From: Anoxypelagibacter sp902613655
Lineage (GTDB): Bacteria; Pseudomonadota; Alphaproteobacteria; Pelagibacterales; Pelagibacteraceae
Direction of reading: 5' to 3'
NCBI GenBank assembly: GCA_902613655.1
Contig: CACMHR010000016.1
Location: 1 to 18,129 of the forward strand
Length of the DNA: 18,129 nucleotides
Of the stretch, positions 1-6,520 are shown piece by piece. The notes beneath the pieces are model-generated. The model saw only the letters and a list, made by a program, of their open reading frames with translations. It was not told the origin of the DNA and did no database searches. The position numbers and the translations under genes were made by a program. Positions within the stretch are counted from its first letter, which is position 1. Each line of letters opens with the position of its first letter.

Positions 1-954
1 TGGTAGACCCTTCATGATTGTAAGCATAGAATTTAAATTTCCGTAATTTATTGCCGTTCTTCCTCTTATTAATTCAGCAGGGTCTGGATTCTTCTTTTGG
101 GGCATTATTGACGATCCTGTAAGAACCTTATCAGTGAATTCAATAAAACTAAAAGCTTCTGAATTAAAGATTATAAAATCTTCAGCCAATCTAGATAAAT
201 GCATTGCGCAAGTAGCAGATGCAGACAAAAAGTCTATGGCAAAATCTCTATCAGAAACCGAGTCGATTGAATTACTAGTAGGTTTTTTAAAACCAAGTTT
301 TTTAGCAGTATAATTTCTATCAATATTGAATGAGGTTCCAGCCAATGCAGCAGATCCCAAAGGACATTCATCAATTAAACTAATATTATTTTTAAATCTT
401 TTTTTATCTCTATAAAGCATCTCAACATAAGCGAGCAGATAATGTGCAAAAGAAATTGGTTGTGCATTCTTTAAATGTGTAAAGCCAGGCATGACAGTGT
501 CAATATTTCCAGATGCTTTTTTTAAAAGAGATTTAATCAATAAATTAATTGTTTCATTTATATCCAATGAAGCTTTTTTAACCCACATTTTAAAATCTGT
601 TACAACTTGATCATTTCTAGATCTCGCTGTGTGTAAATAGCCTGCAGAGTCACCAATAATTTGAAAAAGTCTCTTTTCAATATTTTGATGAATATCTTCA
701 AACTTTTCCTTAAATTTAAATTTATTTTTATCGATTTCAGTTTTAATTTTTTTTAACCCTTTGATTATTTTAATTCCATCTTTTCTTGGAATTATTTTTT
801 TCTTTGTTAGCATTTGCACATGAACAATCGATGCCTGAATATCCTCATTATAAAGTCTTTTATCAATATTTATTGAAGAACCAATTCTTTGAAAATTTTT
901 AGAATTAGTTTTTCCGAATCTATTTGACCAAACAGTCTTATTTTTATTTTTCAT
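1..954 (-). CDS. argH: Argininosuccinate lyase, N-terminal 318 codons (3' end outside window)
   Basis: Splits argininosuccinate into arginine and fumarate, the last step of arginine synthesis, in the cytoplasm as a homotetramer. Reading the minus strand from the ATG at 954 gives an open frame that runs off the left edge without a stop. Fumarase/aspartase superfamily blocks appear in order: HTARSRNDQ near residue 110, MPGFTHLKNAQPISFAHYL near 160, and the signature GSSIMPQKKNP near 280, which carries the catalytic serine loop. Family members are about 460 residues, so roughly 140 C-terminal residues lie outside. The start is supported by the family-like WSNRFGKT eight residues in. It is divergent from the thioredoxin gene, with only 24 bases between the two start codons. 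No break or missing motif is visible. Confidence 0.95.
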   Translation of the reverse strand, partial: MKNKNKTVWSNRFGKTNSKNFQRIGSSINIDKRLYNEDIQASIVHVQMLTKKKIIPRKDGIKIIKGLKKIKTEIDKNKFKFKEKFEDIHQNIEKRLFQIIGDSAGYLHTARSRNDQVVTDFKMWVKKASLDINETINLLIKSLLKKASGNIDTVMPGFTHLKNAQPISFAHYLLAYVEMLYRDKKRFKNNISLIDECPLGSAALAGTSFNIDRNYTAKKLGFKKPTSNSIDSVSDRDFAIDFLSASATCAMHLSRLAEDFIIFNSEAFSFIEFTDKVLTGSSIMPQKKNPDPAELIRGRTAINYGNLNSMLTIMKGLP

Positions 955-978
955 TTTGTATGTTAAACCTATTCAAGT

Positions 979-1494
979 ATGAATATTTTAAAGTTTTTAA
1001 TATTATTAGTTTTTTTCAAATTCAATTTTTTAAATGCAGCTGAACCATTACCCTTCAATAATATAGTTCTTCATAAAAATCCATTACAAGTTTCCCAGGT
1101 AAAATTTAAGGATTTTTACCTTAAAGATATCGAAGTTAATAAAAATGATGGCAAGATTAAGGTAATAAATTTCTGGGCTACTTGGTGCGAACCTTGCAGA
1201 AAAGAAATGCCCTCATTAGATAATTTTAGTTATTTAAATAAACATATTCTTATTTATCCTGTTAATTTAGAAAAACCCAATACAGATAAAACTAGAAAAT
1301 TTTATCGAGATTTAAATTTAAAAAATCTTAAAATTTATTTCGATCCAGAATTCGAGCTAACTAAACAATTTAAGCTCAGAGGTGTTCCTACAACTATTTT
1401 ATTGAATAAAGAAGGAAATGAATTTGCTAGAATTATTGGAGATATTAATTTTGAGGACGAAAAATTTATAGAATGGATTAACAATTTCATATAG
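979..1494 (+). CDS. TlpA-like exported thioredoxin-fold protein
   Basis: Predicted periplasmic thiol-disulfide reductase or thioredoxin-like protein, 171 residues. Residues 1-20 form a signal peptide or N-terminal membrane anchor: Lys5, a Leu/Ile/Phe core, and an Ala-Ala-Glu junction. The thioredoxin fold follows, with FWATWCEPC giving active-site cysteines Cys70 and Cys73, and the cis-proline motif GVPTT near Pro137. TlpA/ResA proteins keep substrate cysteines reduced, for example during cytochrome c maturation; the substrate here is unknown. No Shine-Dalgarno is visible before the ATG, and the 24-base gap to divergent argH forces any promoter into the argH 5' end. The esterase gene follows 11 bases downstream and is probably co-transcribed. 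dsbB lies about 2 kb away, but I see no direct link. Confidence 0.88.
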   Translation: MNILKFLILLVFFKFNFLNAAEPLPFNNIVLHKNPLQVSQVKFKDFYLKDIEVNKNDGKIKVINFWATWCEPCRKEMPSLDNFSYLNKHILIYPVNLEKPNTDKTRKFYRDLNLKNLKIYFDPEFELTKQFKLRGVPTTILLNKEGNEFARIIGDINFEDEKFIEWINNFI

Positions 1495-1505
1495 GTCTAT
1501 AACTA

Positions 1506-2150
1506 ATGAAATATTCTTTAAATACAAAAATTGTTAATTCAACCAAGACAACGGAAAGCGCTGTTATACTTTGCCATGGTTACGGAGGAGATGGCAATGA
1601 TATTTCTATTGTCGCAAATTACTGGAAAAATTTTTTACCCAAAACTTTATTTTTATGTCCAGACGCACCTGAAATATGCAAAGTTAATCCCTCTGGCTTC
1701 CAATGGTTTGATTTAATGGATCAAACACCTGAAGAAACCCTCTCAAAATCTTTGATGGCAGAAAACAAACTAAACAAATTTATTGATGAAGTAATAGAGC
1801 AAAATAAAATTAATATTAACAAAATAGCTTTGGTTGGATTTAGCCAAGGTTGTATGATATCATTGCAGACAGCACTTAAAAGAAAAGATAAGATTAGTTG
1901 TGTAATTGGTTACTCTGGTAAAATAATTAATCAAAAACATTTAGAAAAGAATATAGTTTCAAAACCAGAAATTTATTTAATGCATGGTGATATCGATCAG
2001 GTTGTGCCTTTGGATAATTTTTTAGCATCTAAAGAATTTTTTATTAGTAAAAAAATTAAAATAAATACAAAAATTTTTCAAAATTGTGAGCATCGTATTC
2101 CCACAGAAGGCCTAAGTATTGGTTTAGAATTCTTAAAAAAAAATTTATAA
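1506..2150 (+). CDS. Phospholipase/carboxylesterase family alpha/beta hydrolase
   Basis: A cytoplasmic serine hydrolase of the phospholipase/carboxylesterase (acyl-protein thioesterase-like) family, 214 residues, close to full family length. The N-terminal LCHGYGGDGND is the oxyanion-hole strand and loop. The nucleophile elbow GFSQG places Ser113. The acid is Asp162 or Asp164 in LMHGDIDQVVP, and the base is His196 in CEHRIPTEGL, which corresponds to the family's usual GHxIxxEG. No signal peptide is present, so it should act in the cytoplasm on short- or medium-chain esters or thioesters; the substrate cannot be read from sequence. It lies 11 bases after the thioredoxin gene, suggesting one transcript. 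The start is the first ATG after that stop, and homology begins within about 15 residues. Confidence 0.88.
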   Translation: MKYSLNTKIVNSTKTTESAVILCHGYGGDGNDISIVANYWKNFLPKTLFLCPDAPEICKVNPSGFQWFDLMDQTPEETLSKSLMAENKLNKFIDEVIEQNKININKIALVGFSQGCMISLQTALKRKDKISCVIGYSGKIINQKHLEKNIVSKPEIYLMHGDIDQVVPLDNFLASKEFFISKKIKINTKIFQNCEHRIPTEGLSIGLEFLKKNL

Positions 2151-2182
2151 TATTAATTGATGAAGTGTAACAAATTTATAAC

Positions 2183-2211
2183 TTGATAATTTTGTTTTCA
2201 TAAGCTAGCAT
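2183..2211 (+). promoter_or_regulatory. Candidate sigma-70 promoter of the HNH gene
   Basis: TTGATA at 2183-2188, a 17-base spacer, then TAGCAT at 2206-2211. A start 6-7 bases after the -10 would fall on or next to the ATG at 2217, giving a leaderless or nearly leaderless mRNA. In DNA this AT-rich such matches arise easily by chance, so this is tentative. Confidence 0.35.
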
Positions 2212-2216
2212 AAATT

Positions 2217-2786
2217 ATGATTATTAGTTCAAGCGAAAAAATTCCACTGGAAAAATGTCCAGCACTTGTTTTGAATGCCGACTTTAGGCCTCTAAGTTAT
2301 TATCCACTATCTTTATGGTGCTGGCAGGATGCAGTTAAATCTGTTTTTTTAAATAGAGTGAGTATTGTTTCAAGATATAAAAGGAAAGTGAGGAGCCCAT
2401 CATTTGAAATGGAATTACCAAGTGTAATTGCATTAAAAAGTTTTATAAAACCATCTGAAAATCCAAATTTTACACGCTTCAATGTTTTTCTTAGAGATAA
2501 ATTTACGTGCCAATATTGTGGTGATAAAAAAGATCTTACATTTGACCATTTACTTCCAAAATCCAAAGGTGGAAAAACGGACTGGCAGAACGTTGTTACC
2601 GCTTGTTCTACGTGTAACGTTAAAAAGGGTGGAAAACTTTATAGCAAATGTGATTTGAGACTAAAAAGAAAACCATTTATCCCAACAGTTGATGATCTTC
2701 ATAAAAATGGAAGAAATTTTCCACCAAATTTTTTACATGAAAGTTGGATGGATTATTTATATTGGGATATAGAATTAGAACCTTAA
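2217..2786 (+). CDS. HNH endonuclease
   Basis: Predicted metal-dependent nuclease of the HNH (beta-beta-alpha metal) family, 189 residues. The C-terminal half carries the module: a CxxC pair at Cys98/Cys101, the catalytic Asp110-His111 (TFDHLLPKSKGG), an Asn near 125 (DWQNVV), and a second CxxC at Cys130/Cys133. The four cysteines form the usual structural zinc site. Residues 1-90 have a conserved-looking start (ALVLNADFRPLSYYPLSLW) typical of a stand-alone chromosomal HNH family common in Alphaproteobacteria. No methyltransferase, integrase or toxin partner is nearby, so a restriction or homing role is not supported, and its cellular role is unknown to me. Its TAA directly abuts the coq7 stop on the other strand. 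Confidence 0.88.
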   Translation: MIISSSEKIPLEKCPALVLNADFRPLSYYPLSLWCWQDAVKSVFLNRVSIVSRYKRKVRSPSFEMELPSVIALKSFIKPSENPNFTRFNVFLRDKFTCQYCGDKKDLTFDHLLPKSKGGKTDWQNVVTACSTCNVKKGGKLYSKCDLRLKRKPFIPTVDDLHKNGRNFPPNFLHESWMDYLYWDIELEP

Positions 2787-3320
2787 TTAAATTTTCTCAG
2801 ATACTTTTATAGCAATTTTAGAAGTATTTTGAATTATTTTATCTAGCACAGAGTAAAGACCTGACTTAGTTGCTCCTTCATCATAAGCAATATTTTTATG
2901 ATCATCTTCGTCTTCTCTGAATTTTTTTATTGATTTTTTTAATTCTTTTTCATCATCCCCAAGCTTATCCAATTGGTCTTTGTAATGATCACATATCACT
3001 TCTTCAACTGATGCAGTACAAAGCATAGCAGCTTTTTGGCCAAGCAATGTTGTGCCAAATCCAAGTGTTACACCCAGCAAATCCCAAAGAGGCAAAAATA
3101 TTGTTGGCTTAATATTCCTTTTTTGAATTTCTTTATCAAAATATTCAAAATGCTCTTTTTCATGTTCTTTCATATCCTTAATCAACTTCTTTAATTTTTC
3201 GTCTTTTCTAAAAGTGCTCAAAGCAAGAAGTTGGCCTTCGTAAATCTTAATGGCACCTCTCTCACCAGCATGATCTACTCTTATAATTTCTTCTAAAGTT
3301 TTTTTATTTGTTTCTTTCAT
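2787..3320 (-). CDS. coq7: Demethoxyubiquinone hydroxylase
   Basis: Di-iron monooxygenase that hydroxylates the demethoxyubiquinone ring late in ubiquinone synthesis, associated with the inner membrane. The 177-residue protein shows all expected iron ligands: Glu20 in RVDHAGERGA, Glu54 and His57 in the first ExxH (EKEH), a Glu in CTASVEE (about 106-107), and Glu138 with His141 in the second ExxH (EDDH). The length fits the short bacterial form. Its ATG lies 17 bases inside the 3' end of dsbB, so translation is probably coupled. The pairing makes sense because DsbB passes electrons to ubiquinone. The gene ends exactly against the HNH stop codon with no terminator visible between the convergent genes. 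Confidence 0.93.
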   Translation of the reverse strand: MKETNKKTLEEIIRVDHAGERGAIKIYEGQLLALSTFRKDEKLKKLIKDMKEHEKEHFEYFDKEIQKRNIKPTIFLPLWDLLGVTLGFGTTLLGQKAAMLCTASVEEVICDHYKDQLDKLGDDEKELKKSIKKFREDEDDHKNIAYDEGATKSGLYSVLDKIIQNTSKIAIKVSEKI

Positions 3321-3786
3321 AATTTGTATACAATTTCGTAAATATAGCGAATAATATAAATGATAAAATAGTATTTATTGAAGCAAGTGATAGGCCAAAA
3401 ACTCTGAAAGTGACTGTTTTACAACTTATAGTATTTTCTTTAAGATTTTTTAATAATTCTTCTTTACTTAAATTATTATCAAAATTTTTAGCTTCGCAAA
3501 TTAGCGCTTCATTGAAAAAACCTTGTTCAATACCAAAATGATAAAAAGCAATTGCCGATCCAAAAAAAGATACCAAAGCAAGAGTTAATAAAGTTAATTT
3601 TACATATTTTTTTAAAACGAGAATATTAAGAATTAAAAAAACTGAAACAAAATAAGGATATCTTTGATATAAACAAAGTTTGCAAGGTTTATGACCTAAA
3701 ACATATTCAATAAAATAAGCAGAAAAAATTGATAGTATTGAGAATGCGAAAATAGCCAATAAAATTTTGTTAAAATTTTTTTCCAT
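3304..3786 (-). CDS. dsbB: DsbB-family disulfide bond formation protein
   Basis: Inner-membrane protein that reoxidises a periplasmic DsbA-like oxidase and hands the electrons to quinone. The 160-residue sequence has four hydrophobic segments. The first periplasmic loop holds the family signature PCKLCLYQRYPY (Cys35, Cys38), next to the quinone-binding Arg42. The second loop holds the other pair, Cys97 and Cys122, at typical spacing. No dsbA gene is in the window. It lies three bases after the DedA-like gene and overlaps coq7 by 17 bases, making a compact DedA-dsbB-coq7 operon. Assignment is strong because both cysteine pairs and the surrounding residues are present. Confidence 0.93.
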   Translation of the reverse strand: MEKNFNKILLAIFAFSILSIFSAYFIEYVLGHKPCKLCLYQRYPYFVSVFLILNILVLKKYVKLTLLTLALVSFFGSAIAFYHFGIEQGFFNEALICEAKNFDNNLSKEELLKNLKENTISCKTVTFRVFGLSLASINTILSFILFAIFTKLYTNYERNK

Positions 3787-3789
3787 TTT

Positions 3790-4386
3790 TTACTTTAATA
3801 AAAAATAAAATCCACCTGCTATAACCAAAACAAAAATAGTTATAATAACTGACCATTTAGCACCTTCCTTTTCGAGGAAAGGCCCAAATTTTTGACCAAA
3901 TTTATAAGTTAAAAATGCCACTAAAAAAAACCTCGACCCTCTTGTTAAAACACAAATTATTATAAAAAAAATTAAATTAAAATGAATAAAGCCACTCGAA
4001 ATAGTTAAAAGTTTAAAGGGCAATGGAGTAAAACCAGCAGTCACAAGAATTCCTAACCAAGAAAAAAAACCACCTTTTGTAGAAAATTTATCTTTTAAGA
4101 AATTAGGATCTTCATATCCATAAAGTTCAAATATTTTAATACCTATCTCATTAAAAAAAACATAACCAATTAAATATCCAAAAAGTGCACCTAATACAGA
4201 AAAAATTGTAGCTATTAATGCTATACGAATAAATTCATTTTTTTTTGCAACCACCATTGGAATTATCATTACATCTGGCGGTATTGGGAAAAATGAACTT
4301 TCAATAAAAGATTCAAAAGCTAAAAGAGGCTTAGCATATCTGTGTCCAGCCCAAGCCACACATTTATCGTATATTTTTTTTATCAT
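3790..4386 (-). CDS. DedA/YqaA-type (VTT domain) membrane protein
   Basis: A 198-residue inner-membrane protein of the DedA/SNARE-associated (VTT) superfamily. The start of the core, FESFIESSFFPIPPDVMIIP (residues 24-43), matches the family's Glu plus Pro-rich re-entrant loop. A central Gly-rich membrane segment (GALFGYLIGYVFF) and later FTPLPFKLLTISSG with RGSRFF reproduce the second half of the fold. DedA proteins are implicated in lipid-carrier or phospholipid scrambling and in membrane homeostasis; the substrate of this YqaA-like branch is not established to my knowledge. It is probably the first gene of the operon with dsbB (three bases downstream) and coq7. It is divergent from tRNA-Leu, 65 bases away. 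Confidence 0.85.
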   Translation of the reverse strand: MIKKIYDKCVAWAGHRYAKPLLAFESFIESSFFPIPPDVMIIPMVVAKKNEFIRIALIATIFSVLGALFGYLIGYVFFNEIGIKIFELYGYEDPNFLKDKFSTKGGFFSWLGILVTAGFTPLPFKLLTISSGFIHFNLIFFIIICVLTRGSRFFLVAFLTYKFGQKFGPFLEKEGAKWSVIITIFVLVIAGGFYFLLK

Positions 4387-4394
4387 TTTTTATG

Positions 4395-4423
4395 TTGCTA
4401 AGTAAATTAATTCAAAAGATAAT
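4395..4423 (+). promoter_or_regulatory. Candidate promoter of tRNA-Leu and the acyl-CoA synthetase
   Basis: TTGCTA at 4395-4400, a 17-base spacer and GATAAT at 4418-4423 lie just upstream of the tRNA. Transcription would start near 4430, leaving a short 5' leader for RNase P to remove. The downstream synthetase has no other room for a promoter except inside the tRNA. Confidence 0.4.
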
Positions 4424-4451
4424 GTTTGTACAAAGATAAATTAGGGGGTGT

Positions 4452-4538
4452 GGGCGAATGGTGGAACTGGTAGACGCGTTGGACTCAAAATCCAATGGTA
4501 GCAATACCTTGAGAGTTCGAGTCTCTCTTCGCCCACCA
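4452..4538 (+). tRNA. tRNA-Leu, anticodon CAA
   Basis: A complete type II tRNA of 87 bases with CCA encoded. The acceptor stem is a perfect 7-bp pairing of GGGCGAA (4452-4458) with TTCGCCC (4528-4534), followed by discriminator A (4535) and CCA (4536-4538). The D-arm contains GGTAGACGC. The anticodon stem TTGGA/TCCAA encloses the loop CTCAAAA, with anticodon CAA at 4486-4488, reading UUG. The long variable arm is a GGTA/TACC hairpin with a GCAA loop, diagnostic of Leu/Ser tRNAs. The T-arm is GAGAG-TTCGAGT-CTCTC. Base composition is far richer in G+C than its surroundings, as expected for a structural RNA. Confidence 0.97.
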
Positions 4539-4542
4539 AATA

Positions 4543-6225
4543 ATGAGATTATCAGAAATAAATAGCCTAGTTGAGTTATACTTTAAAAAATCAGAAGAAA
4601 TTGATGGAAAAAAACCATTCTTAAAGTGGCTGAAACCTGAGAAGCCAACCTACAATTGGGAAGATATTACAACTAGAATTTTTAAACTTTCTAACAAAAT
4701 AAAATCTTTAATAAATGATGGAGATAGATGTCTAATACTTTCTGAGAATAGACCTTACTGGCTAGTTTCAGATATTGCCATAATGAATGCCGGCGGAATA
4801 TCAGTTCCAATATTCACAACTTATTCTGAAAATGATTATGAATATATTTTAAACGACTGTAAGCCTTCTCTAATTATTGTTTCAAATCAAAATCAATTTA
4901 AAAAAATAAAAAATTTTATTAACCCTGAAGTGAAAAAAATTATTTCTTTTGAAAAAATTGATACCCAGAGCTTATTAATATCAGATATACTAAATGAAAA
5001 GGACTTCCAAAAAAAAATAAACAAAAATTTAAAACGAAATACACCAGCCTGTATTATCTATACATCCGGCACTTCAGGCAATCCAAAAGGTGTAATTTTA
5101 AGTCATGGAGGTATTTTGGCTAACTGTGAAGGTGCTTACGATTTACTGAAACCATTAGTAAATAAACGAGATCCAGTATTTTTAACCTGGTTACCTCTTT
5201 CACATTCCTATGAGCACGCTGTTCAGTTTATACAAATATTACTCGGAGCCAAAGTTTTCTATGCAGAAAGCTTAGAAAAGCTTTTATCAAATATGTCTAT
5301 TGCGAAACCCACTATAATGACAGCTGTTCCGAGATTTTATCAAAATTTATATAATAAAATTTCTGTAAATTTAAATAAACAATCTGGGCTAAAAAAAGTG
5401 CTAATTGATAAAACGATTAAATTAGGAAAAAAAAGATTAAATAACGAGAAATTGACATTTCATGAAAAACTAATAAATTTTATATGTCAAAACTTAGTGA
5501 GAAAAAAAATCCAAAAACAGTTCGGGGGAAATTTACAGGCTTTTGTTTCAGGAGGCGGGGCGCTTGATAAAAATGTTGGTGAATTTTTAAATGCAGTTGG
5601 CTTACCAACTTTACAAGGATACGGATTGACAGAAACATCGCCAGTGGTGAGCTGTAACTTACCGGGTCATATCAAAGTTGAAACTGTAGGACCTCCTTTT
5701 AAAACAAATCAAGTAAAAATAGCAGATGATGGTGAAATTTTGGTTAAAGGAGAAAATGTTATGCTTGGATATTGGAATAAAGAAAAAGAAACAAATGAAA
5801 TATTAAAAAATGGTTGGCTACATACTGGCGATATTGGAGAGATAGATTTAAAAGGATATTTAAAAATTACTGATAGAAAAAAAGATATTATTGTTAATCA
5901 TGGTGGGGATAATATTTCACCAAGCAAAATAGAAAATACTATTTGTAATGATGAAAAAATAAAACAATGTTTAGTTTATGGAGATAAAAAAAATTATCTT
6001 GTTGCACTTATTGTAGTTGAAAAAAAAGATAAAAATGATTCAACCATAAGAAGTATTATCGAAAATTTTAATAAAAAGTTATCAATAATAGAAAAAATTA
6101 AAAAGTTTAAATTAATTGAAGAAGAATTCACAATTGAAAACGGATTAATGACTCCAACACTTAAATTAAAAAGAAAAAAAATTATTGAAAAGTATAAACA
6201 AGATTTAGAAAATCTTTATTTTTAA
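4543..6225 (+). CDS. Long-chain fatty acid-CoA ligase (AMP-dependent synthetase)
   Basis: Activates a carboxylic acid, probably a long-chain fatty acid, to its CoA thioester through an acyl-adenylate. The 560 residues cover the whole ANL fold: the P-loop IIYTSGTSGNPKG (171-183), the A4-like region WLPLSHSYEH (216-225), YGLTETSP (360-367), the hinge block HTGDIGEIDLKGYLKITDRK (427-446), and a C-terminal lysine in MTPTLKLKRKK (Lys541 or Lys543). It resembles the FAA1/long-chain group rather than acetyl-CoA synthetase. The ATG is only four bases after the tRNA CCA end, with no Shine-Dalgarno. No later in-frame ATG exists until residue 81, after conserved sequence, so the start holds. Exact chain-length specificity cannot be read. 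No clear terminator follows. Confidence 0.92.
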   Translation: MRLSEINSLVELYFKKSEEIDGKKPFLKWLKPEKPTYNWEDITTRIFKLSNKIKSLINDGDRCLILSENRPYWLVSDIAIMNAGGISVPIFTTYSENDYEYILNDCKPSLIIVSNQNQFKKIKNFINPEVKKIISFEKIDTQSLLISDILNEKDFQKKINKNLKRNTPACIIYTSGTSGNPKGVILSHGGILANCEGAYDLLKPLVNKRDPVFLTWLPLSHSYEHAVQFIQILLGAKVFYAESLEKLLSNMSIAKPTIMTAVPRFYQNLYNKISVNLNKQSGLKKVLIDKTIKLGKKRLNNEKLTFHEKLINFICQNLVRKKIQKQFGGNLQAFVSGGGALDKNVGEFLNAVGLPTLQGYGLTETSPVVSCNLPGHIKVETVGPPFKTNQVKIADDGEILVKGENVMLGYWNKEKETNEILKNGWLHTGDIGEIDLKGYLKITDRKKDIIVNHGGDNISPSKIENTICNDEKIKQCLVYGDKKNYLVALIVVEKKDKNDSTIRSIIENFNKKLSIIEKIKKFKLIEEEFTIENGLMTPTLKLKRKKIIEKYKQDLENLYF

Positions 6226-6354
6226 TTATTATTTCTAAATCTAAAAAATAATTAAATAACCGTTGATTTTACTTGCTTTTATTAAGTTCTTTTTAATTTA
6301 GATAAAAAAATATTTTTTTTATTTTTTTTTAAAAAAACCCCAGTTAGTTTATGT
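6226..6354. other. AT-only intergenic stretch upstream of the small basic gene
   Basis: Bases between the synthetase stop and the next promoter. It holds an all-AT inverted repeat (TTAATTATT at 6222-6230 and AATAATTAA at 6247-6255) without a T-tract, too weak to call a terminator. It also holds an A/T homopolymer block at 6304-6337 and the short run CCCC at 6338-6341. No open frame of interest is present here. Confidence 0.5.
6304..6337. repeat. Tandem A-tract/T-tract palindromes (possible UP element)
   Basis: Two self-complementary A/T blocks lie side by side: seven A, TA, then eight T (6304-6320), followed by A, ten T and seven A (6321-6337). They end 17 bases before the -35 of the promoter at 6355. 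Such A/T tracts bend DNA and can act as UP elements for RNA polymerase alpha subunits. That role is inferred, and simple AT drift is the alternative. Confidence 0.4.
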
Positions 6355-6382
6355 TTGACATCTATTCAAAAAAACTTAAAGT
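6355..6382 (+). promoter_or_regulatory. Sigma-70 promoter of the small poly-Lys/Arg gene
   Basis: A perfect -35, TTGACA at 6355-6360, is followed by a 16-base spacer and TAAAGT at 6377-6382 (4 of 6 consensus). Predicted transcription starts near 6389, giving a leader of about 44 bases. The leader contains a small CGAA/TTCG hairpin at 6395-6406 ahead of the ribosome binding site. It is the best -35 I noticed in the window. Confidence 0.6.
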
Positions 6383-6420
6383 TGAAACAATTAACGAATC
6401 ACTTCGATTTGTTTAAAAAA

Positions 6421-6426
6421 AGGGAG
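6421..6426 (+). promoter_or_regulatory. Shine-Dalgarno of the small basic gene
   Basis: AGGGAG, six bases before the ATG at 6433. Most genes here show no recognisable Shine-Dalgarno, so its presence at good spacing supports real translation of this very short gene. Confidence 0.65.
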
Positions 6427-6432
6427 ATAACG

Positions 6433-6504
6433 ATGGCTAAAAGACGTAAAAAAAAGAAAAAAAAGGCTAAGAAGAAAGCTAAAAAAAGAAGAAGAAGAAG
6501 ATAA
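6433..6504 (+). CDS. Tiny poly-Lys/Arg protein, 23 residues, function unknown
   Basis: A 23-codon gene encoding only Met, Ala, Lys and Arg: M-A-K-R-R, six Lys, Ala, three Lys, Ala, two Lys, five Arg. That is 12 Lys and 7 Arg, with no acidic residue and a net charge near +19. I call it a gene because it sits in its own well-formed unit: TTGACA promoter (6355), Shine-Dalgarno (6421-6426), ATG, TAA, and an 11-bp terminator starting 17 bases after the stop. Such a peptide would bind nucleic acid non-specifically. Analogies are the small basic ribosomal protein THX of Thermus and the Lys-rich H1-like proteins of other bacteria, but I see no sequence proof of kinship. Its six-Lys block resembles that of the convergent CarD. 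The alternative is a non-coding RNA whose purine-rich sequence happens to be open. Confidence 0.65.
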   Translation: MAKRRKKKKKKAKKKAKKRRRRR

Positions 6505-6520
6505 ATAGTTTTCTCTAAAA

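Noticed and set aside
2300..2566. Open frame on the minus strand opposite the HNH gene, 88 codons
   Set aside because: It lies fully within a gene with clear catalytic motifs, has no ribosome site and no recognisable domain.
2217..2786. HNH gene as part of a restriction, defence or homing system
   Set aside because: No methyltransferase, intron, toxin or phage gene is nearby; it looks like a stand-alone chromosomal HNH protein.
4452..4538. tRNA-Leu as an integration site for a mobile element
   Set aside because: No integrase gene and no repeat of the tRNA 3' end is visible in the window, and both flanks are housekeeping genes.
6222..6255. All-AT inverted repeat after the acyl-CoA synthetase as a terminator
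   Set aside because: The stem has no G-C pair, contains a mismatch and has no T-tract; AT-rich DNA gives such repeats by chance.
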